Positions 36,137 through 44,563 of a DNA stretch of 64,000 nucleotides are shown in pieces. The stretch is taken from assembly GCF_001700435.1 (NCBI RefSeq), contig NZ_LYPC01000027.1, forward strand, positions 922,433-986,432, given 5' to 3'. The DNA comes from Paenibacillus pectinilyticus. GTDB lineage: Bacteria; Bacillota; Bacilli; Paenibacillales; NBRC-103111. Below the pieces are notes generated by a model, which saw only the letters and a program-made list of their open reading frames with translations, was not told where the DNA came from and did no database searches. A program made the position numbers and the translations under genes. The number at the start of each line of letters is the position of its first letter. Position 1 is the stretch's first letter.

Positions 36137-37060
36137 ATGTTAAAAAAATCACCTTACTTATTATTAATTCTTGCCACTTGCATTTGGGGTGGTAATTTCG
36201 TGGCAGGTAAAGCGCTTGTGCTGCATATTCCGCCTATTACATTGGCTACTTGCCGCTGGGGTATTGCATTCCTATGTTTGGTCCCCCTATTCGGTAAGGT
36301 TGCCTGGAAACTCCGTCATGAATTCCTCGCGCACTGGAAAATGGTCGTATTTCTTTCTCTTACCGGCGTTGCGGGATTTAACTCGTTAACGTATGTTGCT
36401 GTTCAATTCACCGGTTCCATTAATGCTGCCTTAATGAATGCAGCGACACCTATTTTTGTTGTGTTGATCACCTGGTTTGTGTTAAAGGAGAGGCTTGCTT
36501 GGTGGGCCCTGCCTGGTATTGCAGTCTCGATGCTAGGCGTATGTTGGATTATTAGCCAGGGAAATCTACAAGCACTGCTTCGGTTATCTGTAAATAAGGG
36601 TGATCTCTTCATGTTGATCGCTATTCTGTGTTGGGCGTTATATTCCGTTGGGATGAAAAAGATGGCAGGCCGTTTTCCCGCCAGTCCCTTTTTGCTAGTG
36701 CAAGTAACGGTTGCGCTTGTCGTGTTGATTCCTAGTTCATTGATCGAGTGGTGGGTCAAGGCACCTCAGGTGGTATGGAGCGGGGCGTTAGTAAGCGGGC
36801 TTCTGTATGTTGGTATTTTTGCATCGATTGTAGCCTTTCTGAGTTGGAATAAAGCGATTGAACTCGCTGGACCTCAGCGCTGTGCAGGTTTTCTTAACTT
36901 TATCCCATTGTTCAGTGCGATCTTTGCTACGACGTTTACAGGCGAATCCTTACAGTTGTATCATTTGCTTGGGGCAGCTTCCATTGTGTTAGGTGTGTAC
37001 TTGACGAACATGGCGATGAAGAAACAAGTGAAACAAATGCCTATCTTTATTTCAAAATAA
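36137..37060 (+). CDS. EamA/DMT-superfamily transporter
   Basis: 307-residue inner membrane protein with ten predicted helices in two EamA repeats (about 7-140 and 152-295). Signatures are TCIWGGNFVAGKAL in helix 1, TPIFVVLITWFVLKERL ending the first repeat, and PLFSAIFATTFTGESL in the second. Members export amino acids, metabolites or drugs; the substrate is unknown. GGAG lies just upstream of the ATG. It is divergent from the ger operon. Confidence 0.85.
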   Translation: MLKKSPYLLLILATCIWGGNFVAGKALVLHIPPITLATCRWGIAFLCLVPLFGKVAWKLRHEFLAHWKMVVFLSLTGVAGFNSLTYVAVQFTGSINAALMNAATPIFVVLITWFVLKERLAWWALPGIAVSMLGVCWIISQGNLQALLRLSVNKGDLFMLIAILCWALYSVGMKKMAGRFPASPFLLVQVTVALVVLIPSSLIEWWVKAPQVVWSGALVSGLLYVGIFASIVAFLSWNKAIELAGPQRCAGFLNFIPLFSAIFATTFTGESLQLYHLLGAASIVLGVYLTNMAMKKQVKQMPIFISK

Positions 37061-37214
37061 ATTAAATGGCGTGTTGTTATTAGATGGAAGAGCGTGCCTC
37101 AAGGCATATCACCCAGATTATAAGCGGTTTTTCGCGAACATATTAGTATAATTGATTGGACACCTCTCTAACTTTAGTTCAAAATAGAATTAAGTTCAGA
37201 GGAGGTCGATCATC

Positions 37215-37859
37215 ATGAGCATGGATACCATTCGTAAACTGTTTCGCATTTTCGGGACTTTTCTTCGCATCAGTCCGCTCACATTCGGCGGAGGGTATGC
37301 GATGCTGCCTGCTATTCAACGTGAGGTTGTTGTGGCGAAACACTGGATCACTGACGAGGAAATGGCAGAGGTGGTTGCTGTTTCAGGTGCGGCGCCAGGC
37401 GGCGTCGGCGTGAATCTGTCTGCGCTAGTTGGATATCAACTTGCTGGAATTCCAGGAGCCGTCGCAGCTGTTATCGGGATTACATTGCCTACCTTTCTGA
37501 TCGTGCTTCTGCTGAGCTTGACCTATTCGTGGCTGGAGCATTATCCCAAAATGGAAGCGTTCATGGATGGCATCCATGCAGCGATTGTAGGACTGATAGC
37601 GGCTGCAGCGTATAAAATGGCAAAGACGTCAATCTTCGATGGCATGACCTTCCTTACAGCTGTCGGAACTGTCGCGGTAATGATGTATATCACCGTATCA
37701 CCTGTCTTGTTGATTGCTCTAGGCTTAGTAACGGGCGTCATTGTCGTCTATTTCAAGCAAAAATGGGGCTGGAAAAATCCCCTTTCACATAAAGAAAAAG
37801 CAATTTCCGAGAGCTCGGACAACAAGACCGCTGAGTATTATATGGCGGATGGGATATGA
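37215..37859 (+). CDS. Chromate transporter, short-chain ChrA subunit 1
   Basis: 214-residue CHR-family membrane protein carrying one chromate transporter domain. The diagnostic N-terminal motif is PLTFGGGYAMLPAIQREVV, followed by GAAPGGVGVNLSALVGYQLAGIPGAV. Short-chain members work as pairs encoded by adjacent genes, and the next gene supplies the other half 16 bp downstream. The pair is expected to export chromate with protons, though members may handle other anions. A strong GAGGAGG precedes the start. Confidence 0.88.
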   Translation: MSMDTIRKLFRIFGTFLRISPLTFGGGYAMLPAIQREVVVAKHWITDEEMAEVVAVSGAAPGGVGVNLSALVGYQLAGIPGAVAAVIGITLPTFLIVLLLSLTYSWLEHYPKMEAFMDGIHAAIVGLIAAAAYKMAKTSIFDGMTFLTAVGTVAVMMYITVSPVLLIALGLVTGVIVVYFKQKWGWKNPLSHKEKAISESSDNKTAEYYMADGI

Positions 37860-37875
37860 GGAATGAGGTGCTCGG

Positions 37876-38418
37876 ATGCTAATCTCGTTATTTCTAACTT
37901 TTTTAAAAATCGGTCTTGTTTCTTTCGGCGGCGGTTACGCCATGATTCCCGTCATTCAACGGCAGGTAGAGAAGCCTCAGTGGCTGACATCAGATGAATT
38001 TAATCATGTGATTTCACTTGCTGGCACGAGCCCAGGACCGATTGCTACGAATTGTGCCACACTCATTGGTTATGAATCAGCGGGGATTCCAGGTGCCATC
38101 ATGGCCACATTAGGCATGGTTTTACCCTCATTAATTTTAATCATCACTTTAGCAGCTTTTTTATTTCGGTGGCATTCCAAAACATGGTTCCAATCGTCTT
38201 TCTATGGCCTAAAGCCCGTTGTAACGGGATTTATCATCTATGCTGCACTTCATTTTGGCTTATCTTCTTTTGAGAACGTACAGAGGGGTATCACTTGGAG
38301 GCAAGTTGCAACGTTACTGATCACCATAGGTGCTTTTCTAGGAATCGTGAAATACAAGCTGCACCCTTTTCTCATTATCGTATTTGCGGGAATGGTGGGG
38401 ATTGTTTTTTTTCTATAA
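37876..38418 (+). CDS. Chromate transporter, short-chain ChrA subunit 2
   Basis: 180-residue partner of the preceding protein, with LVSFGGGYAMIPVIQRQVE at the N-terminus and SPGPIATNCATLIGYESAGIPGAI after it. The motifs align with subunit 1 but the sequences clearly differ, which is normal for these pairs. A terminator follows. Confidence 0.88.
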   Translation: MLISLFLTFLKIGLVSFGGGYAMIPVIQRQVEKPQWLTSDEFNHVISLAGTSPGPIATNCATLIGYESAGIPGAIMATLGMVLPSLILIITLAAFLFRWHSKTWFQSSFYGLKPVVTGFIIYAALHFGLSSFENVQRGITWRQVATLLITIGAFLGIVKYKLHPFLIIVFAGMVGIVFFL

Positions 38419-38460
38419 CAAGGTTACAGCAGTTCCAGTGAGCAATCTCATGATTACACC

Positions 38461-38495
38461 AAACCCCATTCTCTCCACAAGAGAACGGGGTTTTT
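38461..38495 (+). terminator. Intrinsic terminator after the chromate transporter genes
   Basis: AAACCCCATTCTCT pairs with AGAGAACGGGGTTT around CCACA, then T residues. Confidence 0.88.
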
Positions 38496-38642
38496 ACAAA
38501 TTCTCCACCTAATAGGTGATAAATTTTTCTTTTATAGGCAATAAACAACTTTATATTTCTTGAAATTGATATATAATATACAATATATAACTAATAGAAC
38601 ACACTATATAGTCGTAATTAACTGCTTTAGGAGGGAAACATC

Positions 38643-39275
38643 ATCGAGCTAACAGCCCGCCAGTTAGAAATTATTGATCTCGTCGGTAAACATGCGCCAA
38701 TTGCGGGCGAACGAATCGCTGAACTATTGGGGATTAGTCGACCGACAATACGGTCGGATTTGGCTGTTTTAGTTATGCTAGGACACATTGATGCCAAGCC
38801 CAAGGTCGGTTATTTCCTAGGTACGGCCGCTCTCGACACACACACTCCTTTCAAGGGGATCGAAACAAGGAAAGTGAAGGATGTCATGAGCATCCCTGTC
38901 GTACTAAGGGAAACCGTTACAGTGAGCGACGCCGTCGTTACTCTTTTTCTCGAAAATGTGGGCAGTCTGATGATCGTCAATATGGAAGGTACGCTTGCTG
39001 GGGTCGTCTCACGTAAGGACTTACTGAAGGTGACGCTTGGACATGCAACAGCGACGGCAATGCCGGTTTCGCTTGTCATGACGAGGCAACCGAACATCAT
39101 TACCGTTCAGCCAGAAGATAGTGTGCTGGACGCAGCACGCAAAATGATTCATCACGAAGTCGACAGTTTACCTGTCATTAAGTCGATCGAAGGCAAGGAA
39201 GGCCTTGAAGTGGTCGGCCGAATTACGAAAACAACAATGACCAAATTGCTGCTGGATGTAGCGCTGGGAACGTAA
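38643..39275 (+). CDS. ccpN: CcpN-type regulator (HTH plus two CBS domains), apparent ATC start
   Basis: Control protein for gluconeogenic genes: in Bacillus subtilis CcpN represses gapB and pckA on glucose. The N-terminus carries a winged helix (ITELLGISRP-like: RIAELLGISRPTIRSDL) and KPKVGYFLG. Two CBS domains follow, VKDVMSIPVVLRETVTV and PVSLVMTRQPNIITV. The first in-frame ATG is at 38727, inside the helix-turn-helix, so it cannot be the true start. The frame is open back to a stop at 38628, and family-like sequence IELTARQLEIIDLVG begins at the ATC at 38643, seven bases after AGGAGGG. From there the protein has 210 residues, close to the family norm of about 212. Confidence 0.85.
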   Translation: MELTARQLEIIDLVGKHAPIAGERIAELLGISRPTIRSDLAVLVMLGHIDAKPKVGYFLGTAALDTHTPFKGIETRKVKDVMSIPVVLRETVTVSDAVVTLFLENVGSLMIVNMEGTLAGVVSRKDLLKVTLGHATATAMPVSLVMTRQPNIITVQPEDSVLDAARKMIHHEVDSLPVIKSIEGKEGLEVVGRITKTTMTKLLLDVALGT

Positions 39276-39291
39276 ATCAGGGGGAGTTTGC

Positions 39292-40095
39292 ATGGGAGAT
39301 AAGCTGCATACCATTTTCGTGTGTTCGGATTCGGTAGGAGAAACGGCAAATACAGTAGTTCAAGCCACAATAAGGCAATTTAACGCTAGTCAAGTTCAAG
39401 TGAAACGTTATGGTTCCATCCGAACAGAAGATGAAGTGCGCGCCATTGTAGAAGAAGCTTCCCGTGTGAAAGGTTTTATTGCCTACACCCTTGTATTGCC
39501 TGAGCTCAGGGAAATGATGCGTCAGGAAGCAATACGAAACAATGTAAATGCGATTGACATTATGGGGCCGATGATGCAAGCGTTCATTGATACCTTTAAG
39601 GATTCGCCCAAAAGAAAAGTCGGACTGCTCTATCAATTGGATGAGCAATACTATCAACGAGTTGAAGCGGTGGAATTCACTGTTAAAAGTGATGACGGCA
39701 AGGATCCAAGTACCATGAAGCAAGCACACATTGTCCTGATCGGACCATCGCGTACGTCCAAAACACCTCTTAGTATCTACTTAGCCCATAAAGGCTATAA
39801 AGTATCGAACTATCCGCTTGTTCCTGAGGTTAAACCACCTGCCATTCTCTATGAGCTTGATCCTAAAAAGCTGGTTGGACTCACGATGAGCGCAGATAAG
39901 CTTATTGGTATTCGTACGGAACGGCTGAAAGCCGTGGGGCTTCCTTTTGGAGCAAAATATGCAACACATGAGCGCGTAGAGGAAGAATTAGCTTTTGCCA
40001 AGCGGCTGTACAAGGAACTGGGTTGTTCGGTCATTGATGTGAGTGAGAAGGCCATTGAGGAAACAGCGGGTATCATTTTGGCGGAAAGAGCTTAA
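39292..40095 (+). CDS. yqfL: YqfL/PpsR: regulatory kinase/phosphorylase of pyruvate,phosphate dikinase or PEP synthase
   Basis: 267-residue member of the PEP synthase/PPDK regulatory family (former DUF299), which switches its target by ADP-dependent phosphorylation and Pi-dependent dephosphorylation. The entry motif FVCSDSVGETANTVV and the P-loop-like GPSRTSKTPLSIYLAHKG near residue 153 are intact. It follows ccpN by 16 bp, the same pairing known in Bacillus subtilis, so the two are surely co-transcribed. GGGGGAG lies before the ATG. The gene neighbourhood points to control of the pyruvate-PEP step. Confidence 0.93.
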   Translation: MGDKLHTIFVCSDSVGETANTVVQATIRQFNASQVQVKRYGSIRTEDEVRAIVEEASRVKGFIAYTLVLPELREMMRQEAIRNNVNAIDIMGPMMQAFIDTFKDSPKRKVGLLYQLDEQYYQRVEAVEFTVKSDDGKDPSTMKQAHIVLIGPSRTSKTPLSIYLAHKGYKVSNYPLVPEVKPPAILYELDPKKLVGLTMSADKLIGIRTERLKAVGLPFGAKYATHERVEEELAFAKRLYKELGCSVIDVSEKAIEETAGIILAERA

Positions 40096-40140
40096 CGCAT
40101 CAATAATGCATCAGACCTAAATCGAAAGGGTGAATCACTC

Positions 40141-41106
40141 ATGATCAGAGATTTGTCATTGGAGATCGTGCGGGTAACTGAAGCCGCTGCCATAGCATCA
40201 GCAAGCTGGACAGGGAAAGGGAATAAGAATAGCGCAGATGGTGCAGCGACTTCGGCCATGCGTGAGGTGTTTAGCACGGTTCCCTTTCGCGGTACGGTGG
40301 TGATTGGTGAAGGCGAGATGGATGAAGCGCCCATGCTGTACATCGGGGAAGAAGTAGGAAGCGGTACAGGTCCTGAATTCGATGTGGCTGTTGACCCGCT
40401 TGAAGGAACGGATATCGTGGCGAGTGGCAGGAATAACGCGCTCTCCGTCGTGGCGATTGCCGAGAAGGGGAATCTTCTTCATGCACCAGATATGTATATG
40501 GCGAAGTTGGCGGTAGGTCCGCGTTTGGCAGGTAAGCTCAGTCTGGATGATTCACTCGAGGTTACCATTCGTAAAGCGGCTTCTTTGCTGCAAAAGAAAA
40601 TCTCTGAGCTCACTGTCTCGATTCTCGACCGTAATCGGCACGCGGACCAAATCATGCTGCTGCGTGCATTAGGTGTCAAAATCTATCTGCTCAGCGACGG
40701 AGATGTCGCAGGTGCGATGGCGGTTGCTTTCCCCGAGACGGGGATCGATCTGCACGTGGGCTCAGGCGGAGCGCCTGAAGGCGTATTAGCGGCGGCAGCC
40801 CTCCGGTGTATGGGTGGCGAGCTGCAAGGCAGACTCCTTCCGGAGAATGAGGAGGAGCATCAGCGCTGTCAGGAAATGGGTATCATGGATCCCAGTAAAG
40901 TACTAGGCATGCGGGAGCTTGTAGGCGATGCTGACATTATTTTCGCGGCAACGGGCGTGACCTCTGGGGATTTCTTAAGTGGTGTCAAATATGACTGGGG
41001 CGGTCGTGCTCAAACACATTCCGTCGTCATGAGAGCCCAGACCCAAACGGTACGTTTCATCCAATGTGTTCATCAGTTACACGAGGAAAGGCGCGGCAGC
41101 GCATAA
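40141..41106 (+). CDS. glpX: Class II fructose-1,6-bisphosphatase
   Basis: 321-residue GlpX enzyme: hydrolyses fructose 1,6-bisphosphate to fructose 6-phosphate in gluconeogenesis, metal-dependent and lithium-sensitive in this superfamily. Key motifs are VVIGEGEMDEAPMLYIGEE (about 58-76), VDPLEGTDIVASGRNNA (about 84-100, metal-binding Asp and Glu), SDGDVAGAM and the GGAPEGVLAAAALRCMGG substrate region. It follows yqfL by 45 bp on the same strand with its own AAAGGGTG site. Together ccpN, yqfL and glpX make a gluconeogenesis control and catalysis cluster. Confidence 0.96.
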   Translation: MIRDLSLEIVRVTEAAAIASASWTGKGNKNSADGAATSAMREVFSTVPFRGTVVIGEGEMDEAPMLYIGEEVGSGTGPEFDVAVDPLEGTDIVASGRNNALSVVAIAEKGNLLHAPDMYMAKLAVGPRLAGKLSLDDSLEVTIRKAASLLQKKISELTVSILDRNRHADQIMLLRALGVKIYLLSDGDVAGAMAVAFPETGIDLHVGSGGAPEGVLAAAALRCMGGELQGRLLPENEEEHQRCQEMGIMDPSKVLGMRELVGDADIIFAATGVTSGDFLSGVKYDWGGRAQTHSVVMRAQTQTVRFIQCVHQLHEERRGSA

Positions 41107-41202
41107 GTTGTTCGCCACCTTTTCATCCATCAGAAAGCTATACATGTGCCAAGTCCCCCTTTGCATATACTTCATTGAGAAGATGTGAAAAGAGGGATAA
41201 CC

Positions 41203-41868
41203 ATGAGCTTGTCATCGATTGATTTCCTTTCCGTCGTCCGCAGCTGCATACCTCAGGAGGCTGAGATCGTCGTATTGCAGCAGCAAGGAGATCCCGCGGC
41301 GATTCTGTATGCCGATGTGGATGGGGATGGATTCCCTGAAATAACAGCCTTGTATAGATATTTGGGGAATCAATATTTATTTTCGTTGAAGGAGTACTCC
41401 GGTAATTGGTTTCCGATCGGATCTGCTTCAACAGGTAAGCAACTGGCCGTGAGGGATTTTGCAGCAGCGCCGGTGTCACGCAAGGAAGGTTGGGACGTAC
41501 TTATCGGATGGCAAAAGACAGACGAACCCGCAGCTGAATTGGATATTATTCAATGGACACAGAACGGATTCCAGCGTGTGATTCCGCCAGGGACAACGTA
41601 CAGTCATCTCGAGATTGAAGATATGCCGACACGAAATGGGCAAGATGGACTATGTGAGATTGCACTTTGGGTCCAAGAGCAAGGTCAGGCGTTCCGGGTC
41701 GAAACGTATCGTTGGGAGCCTCACAGACTGGTGCCTACCACAGATGTGCACGCGTACTATTTTCAAAAAGTCGCACGTTATTATGAAGATCTGACACGTG
41801 ATCAACCGAATGAGCCCCTCTATCGAAGTTATTTGGAGGATGCTCAAAGGCGAGCCGGCGGCAGCTAA
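41203..41868 (+). CDS. Protein of unknown function with an FG-GAP-like calcium loop
   Basis: 221-residue soluble protein with no signal peptide. YADVDGDGFPEIT near residue 45 looks like the D-x-D-G-D-G calcium loop of FG-GAP/integrin-like repeats, and later strands (DVLIGWQ, LDIIQWTQNGFQRV) fit a partial beta-propeller. I know no function. The ATG at 41203 follows AGAGGG; an upstream in-frame GTG at 41185 lies before that ribosome site. A terminator follows. Confidence 0.65.
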   Translation: MSLSSIDFLSVVRSCIPQEAEIVVLQQQGDPAAILYADVDGDGFPEITALYRYLGNQYLFSLKEYSGNWFPIGSASTGKQLAVRDFAAAPVSRKEGWDVLIGWQKTDEPAAELDIIQWTQNGFQRVIPPGTTYSHLEIEDMPTRNGQDGLCEIALWVQEQGQAFRVETYRWEPHRLVPTTDVHAYYFQKVARYYEDLTRDQPNEPLYRSYLEDAQRRAGGS

Positions 41869-41884
41869 AGATGGCAGGATTGGA

Positions 41885-41913
41885 GCCAGGGGCGAATTGC
41901 TCCTGGTTTTTCT
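41885..41913 (+). terminator. Intrinsic terminator after the 221-aa gene
   Basis: CCAGGGGC pairs with GCTCCTGG around GAATT, then five T. Confidence 0.8.
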
Positions 41914-42045
41914 CATGTCGTAATTTCTGAGTATGATTGTCCGAAAGTTAGACTTAAAATAAGCGTTTTCCTATGCTACATTTAGGACAGTTTTCAGTAT
42001 ATCAGATACGCAAATGGAAGTTATAAACCCACTGGAGGTCTTCAC

Positions 42046-43131
42046 ATGTCACGTATTTATCGAATTGGAATTATAGGTTGTGGTGGAATCGCGAACGGGA
42101 AACATTTGCCGAGTTTAAGTAAGCTTGCGAATGTGGAAATCGTCGCTTTCTGTGATATCGTTCTAGAGAAAGCAGAAGCAGCTGCAGTGAAATATGGTAG
42201 TGAAGGCGCACTTGTTTGCGAGGATTATAAAGAAGTTCTGCAAGATGCAACGATCGATATCGTTCATGTATTAACACCGAATATTTCACACGCTGAAATT
42301 TCGATTGCTGCGCTTGAAGCAGGCAAGCATGTCATGTGCGAGAAGCCGATGGCCAAAACAGCTGAAGATGCCAAACGCATGATGGAAACAGCGAAGCGCA
42401 CAGGCAAAAAGCTGACAATCGGCTACAACAACCGTTTCCGCGCGGACAGCCAACATTTGAAACGTGTATGTGCAGAGGGTGAGCTTGGTCATATTTATTT
42501 TGCGAAAGCACATGCGATTCGCCGTCGTGCTGTTCCGACTTGGGGCGTTTTCCTCGATGAAGAGAAGCAAGGTGGAGGCCCGTTGATTGATATTGGTACT
42601 CACGCACTCGATCTTACGCTTTGGATGATGGATAATTACAAACCAAAGGTTGTTTTGGGAACTTCTTATCACGAATTGTCCCAAAAGGAAAACGCTGCCA
42701 ACGCTTGGGGTCCATGGGATCCTTCTAAATTCACAGTGGAAGACTCAGCATTCGGGATGATCGTGATGGAAAATGGTGCGACCATTATGCTCGAATCCAG
42801 CTGGGCTTTAAATACGCTCGAAGTCGACGAAGCGAAATGCTCCCTAAGCGGTACAGAAGGTGGAGCCGACATGAAAGGCGGATTGCGCATCAATGGCGAG
42901 AAACATAGCCGCTTATTCACAACAGAGGTGGATTTGAAAGCGGGGGGCGTAGCCTTCTATGATGGGGCCAAAGAAAGTGATGCAGATCTGGAAATGCGTA
43001 CGTGGATCAATGCGATTGATCAAGACTTAGAGCCAGTCGTGACACCTGAACAAGCATATGTATTGTCGCAAATTCTTGAAGCCATTTACGAGTCTGCGCG
43101 TACCGGGAAGGCTGTTTATTTGAGCGAGTAG
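42046..43131 (+). CDS. Gfo/Idh/MocA-family oxidoreductase
   Basis: 361-residue NAD(P)-dependent sugar or polyol dehydrogenase. The Rossmann motif is GIIGCGGIANGKHLPSL, the conserved Lys-Pro is in GKHVMCEKPMAKT (about 100), and the substrate-side motif is GGGPLIDIGTHALDLTLWMM (about 177-196). It is distinct from the homologue at 12.3 kb, sharing family motifs only. GGAGG lies eight bases before the ATG. A terminator follows, so it is probably a single gene. The substrate is unknown. Confidence 0.9.
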   Translation: MSRIYRIGIIGCGGIANGKHLPSLSKLANVEIVAFCDIVLEKAEAAAVKYGSEGALVCEDYKEVLQDATIDIVHVLTPNISHAEISIAALEAGKHVMCEKPMAKTAEDAKRMMETAKRTGKKLTIGYNNRFRADSQHLKRVCAEGELGHIYFAKAHAIRRRAVPTWGVFLDEEKQGGGPLIDIGTHALDLTLWMMDNYKPKVVLGTSYHELSQKENAANAWGPWDPSKFTVEDSAFGMIVMENGATIMLESSWALNTLEVDEAKCSLSGTEGGADMKGGLRINGEKHSRLFTTEVDLKAGGVAFYDGAKESDADLEMRTWINAIDQDLEPVVTPEQAYVLSQILEAIYESARTGKAVYLSE

Positions 43132-43169
43132 ACAGCAAGTGCCCGCAGAATCAAAAGATAATGAAAATG

Positions 43170-43202
43170 ACCGTCAGGATCAGTTGATCTGATGGTTTTT
43201 TT
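43170..43202 (+). terminator. Intrinsic terminator after the oxidoreductase gene
   Basis: ACCGTCA and TGATGGT with inner GATCA/TGATC give a stem of about 12 bp followed by T residues. Confidence 0.85.
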
Positions 43203-43305
43203 ATGTTCGCCTAGTTCGCAATGAAATTTGAAACAAACAGGGGAAATGGCGTATGCTTGAAGGTAGGTTGGACTTATGCCATTAGCTAGGAAGGAAGCGA
43301 TCATC

Positions 43306-44088
43306 ATGGAACTTGGTTTACAGAATAAAGTTGCGTTAATCACAGGAGGCAGTAAAGGTATCGGGCTTGCAACGGCCATCGCGATGTCCCGTGAGGGGGC
43401 AAAAGTGGCGATTCTCGCGCGCAATGCTGAGCAGCTGCAAGAAGCCGTTTTCCAGATCGAGGATTTGACAGAAGGTGACGTCCTGATGATTCAAGCGGAT
43501 GTTACGTCAGAAGCCGATTGTCAACGTGCGATTGAAGAAACAGTGAGTCATTTCGGCGGCTTGCATATTCTTGTGAATAATGCGGGTACTTCTGCTGCTG
43601 CGCCGTTTGAGCAAGTAGGGACTGATGTATGGCGCAATGATTTGGAGTTGAAATTGTTCGGGGCGATTCATTGCTCACGTTTTGCCATTCCTCATATGCG
43701 CGAAGCAGGCGGCGGCTCGATTGTGAATATTACGACTTCCGCGGCCAAAACACCACCCGCATCATCCCTCCCAACCTCGGTCAGCCGAGCAGCTGGACTG
43801 GCTTTGACCAATGCCATGAGCAAGGATCTGGGTTCAGCGGGTATCCGCGTGAATACGGTGTGTATCGGAACGCTTCGCAGTGACCAGATTGAGAAGGTTT
43901 GGAAAAGGGTTGCACCAGAGCTGACGTGGGAAGAATTCGCCCATGATCCGAAGCATGATATTCCGCTTGGCCGGATCGGCAATGCAGAGGAAGCGGCGAA
44001 TGTCATTACCTTTTTATCATCAGATGCTGCCTCCTATGTGACAGGTACTTCCGTGAATATTGATGGCGGCAAAAGCGCCGCGCTGTAA
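43306..44088 (+). CDS. SDR-family protein with altered active site
   Basis: 260-residue short-chain dehydrogenase/reductase fold. The cofactor motif GGSKGIGLA (about 14-22) and the NNAG motif in ILVNNAGTS are normal, and the C-terminal SSDAASYVTGTSVNIDGG is typical. The active-site YxxxK motif is, however, replaced: the aligned stretch reads LPTSVSRAAG, with Thr157 in the Tyr position and Arg161 in the Lys position. Ordinary SDR catalysis therefore looks impossible. A non-enzymatic role or a different chemistry is open. An in-frame ATG at 43276 lies before the AAGGAAG site, so 43306 is preferred. Confidence 0.82.
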   Translation: MELGLQNKVALITGGSKGIGLATAIAMSREGAKVAILARNAEQLQEAVFQIEDLTEGDVLMIQADVTSEADCQRAIEETVSHFGGLHILVNNAGTSAAAPFEQVGTDVWRNDLELKLFGAIHCSRFAIPHMREAGGGSIVNITTSAAKTPPASSLPTSVSRAAGLALTNAMSKDLGSAGIRVNTVCIGTLRSDQIEKVWKRVAPELTWEEFAHDPKHDIPLGRIGNAEEAANVITFLSSDAASYVTGTSVNIDGGKSAAL

Positions 44089-44113
44089 GAAGCAGTGTAT
44101 TTTTAGAAAAACA

Positions 44114-44161
44114 GAACAAAGCCCATGACTCTCCGCAGTTGGAAAGCCATGGGCTTTGTTC
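44114..44161. terminator. Bidirectional terminator between the SDR gene and the small ORF
   Basis: GAACAAAGCCCATG and CATGGGCTTTGTTC form a perfect 14-bp stem. The minus-strand side is followed by CTGTTTTTCT, so it can also end the short ORF transcribed towards it. Confidence 0.85.
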
Positions 44162-44194
44162 ATTTAACTATGATTCATAGGGAAACGGTCCGTC

Positions 44195-44287
44195 TTACGC
44201 TCTACGCTTCTTTCTCAGATACCAGACTACCATAGAGATAGCGTCCCGAATTGAAGTGTTTTGGTGAAAAGCAAATGTCATTGTCAT
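44195..44287 (-). CDS. Candidate small protein of 30 residues
   Basis: A short minus-strand frame, ATG at 44287 to TAA at 44195. It encodes a peptide with an amphipathic C-terminal helix and basic tail (SIRDAISMVVWYLRKKRRA). GGAGG lies ten bases before the ATG, and a bidirectional terminator is placed correctly downstream. I do not recognise it. It occupies otherwise gene-free sequence between the SDR gene and the GH88 promoter. Its small size keeps confidence low. Confidence 0.42.
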   Translation of the reverse strand: MTMTFAFHQNTSIRDAISMVVWYLRKKRRA

Positions 44288-44461
44288 AAGCAAGAAACCT
44301 CCCTAACCCTGAAAGAATGTCATGCATGGATAGTATTACGTAAGAAAGTCGAGGATGGTTTTATTTTTTTTTGAAAAGATGAGTCTTTTTTTTAAAATAT
44401 AAAATTTATTTTCTACATACACGTTTCCTACTTTGGATGAGTGCCCGATCGTTAATTTTAC

Positions 44462-44490
44462 TTGACAGGTTAAACGTTTCAATTTAATCT
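44462..44490 (+). promoter_or_regulatory. Vegetative-type promoter of the GH88 operon
   Basis: TTGACA (44462-44467) and TAATCT (44485-44490) are 17 bases apart, giving a predicted start near 44497. Two operator-like dyads overlap and follow it. Confidence 0.7.
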
Positions 44491-44514
44491 GAAGTAGAAT
44501 GTTAAACGTTTAAC
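44468..44514 (+). promoter_or_regulatory. LacI-type operator pair at the GH88 promoter
   Basis: The perfect 14-bp palindrome GTTAAACGTTTAAC (44501-44514) lies just past the predicted start. A related site GGTTAAACGTTTCAA (44468-44482) fills the promoter spacer. A central CG within A/T-rich arms is the pattern bound by LacI/GalR-family repressors. A similar dyad stands at the same place in front of the gene at 51217. Confidence 0.72.
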
Positions 44515-44563
44515 TAGGTCGAAGGATTTCCTATTAAATTGGATGATACGGGGAGATGCTCAC

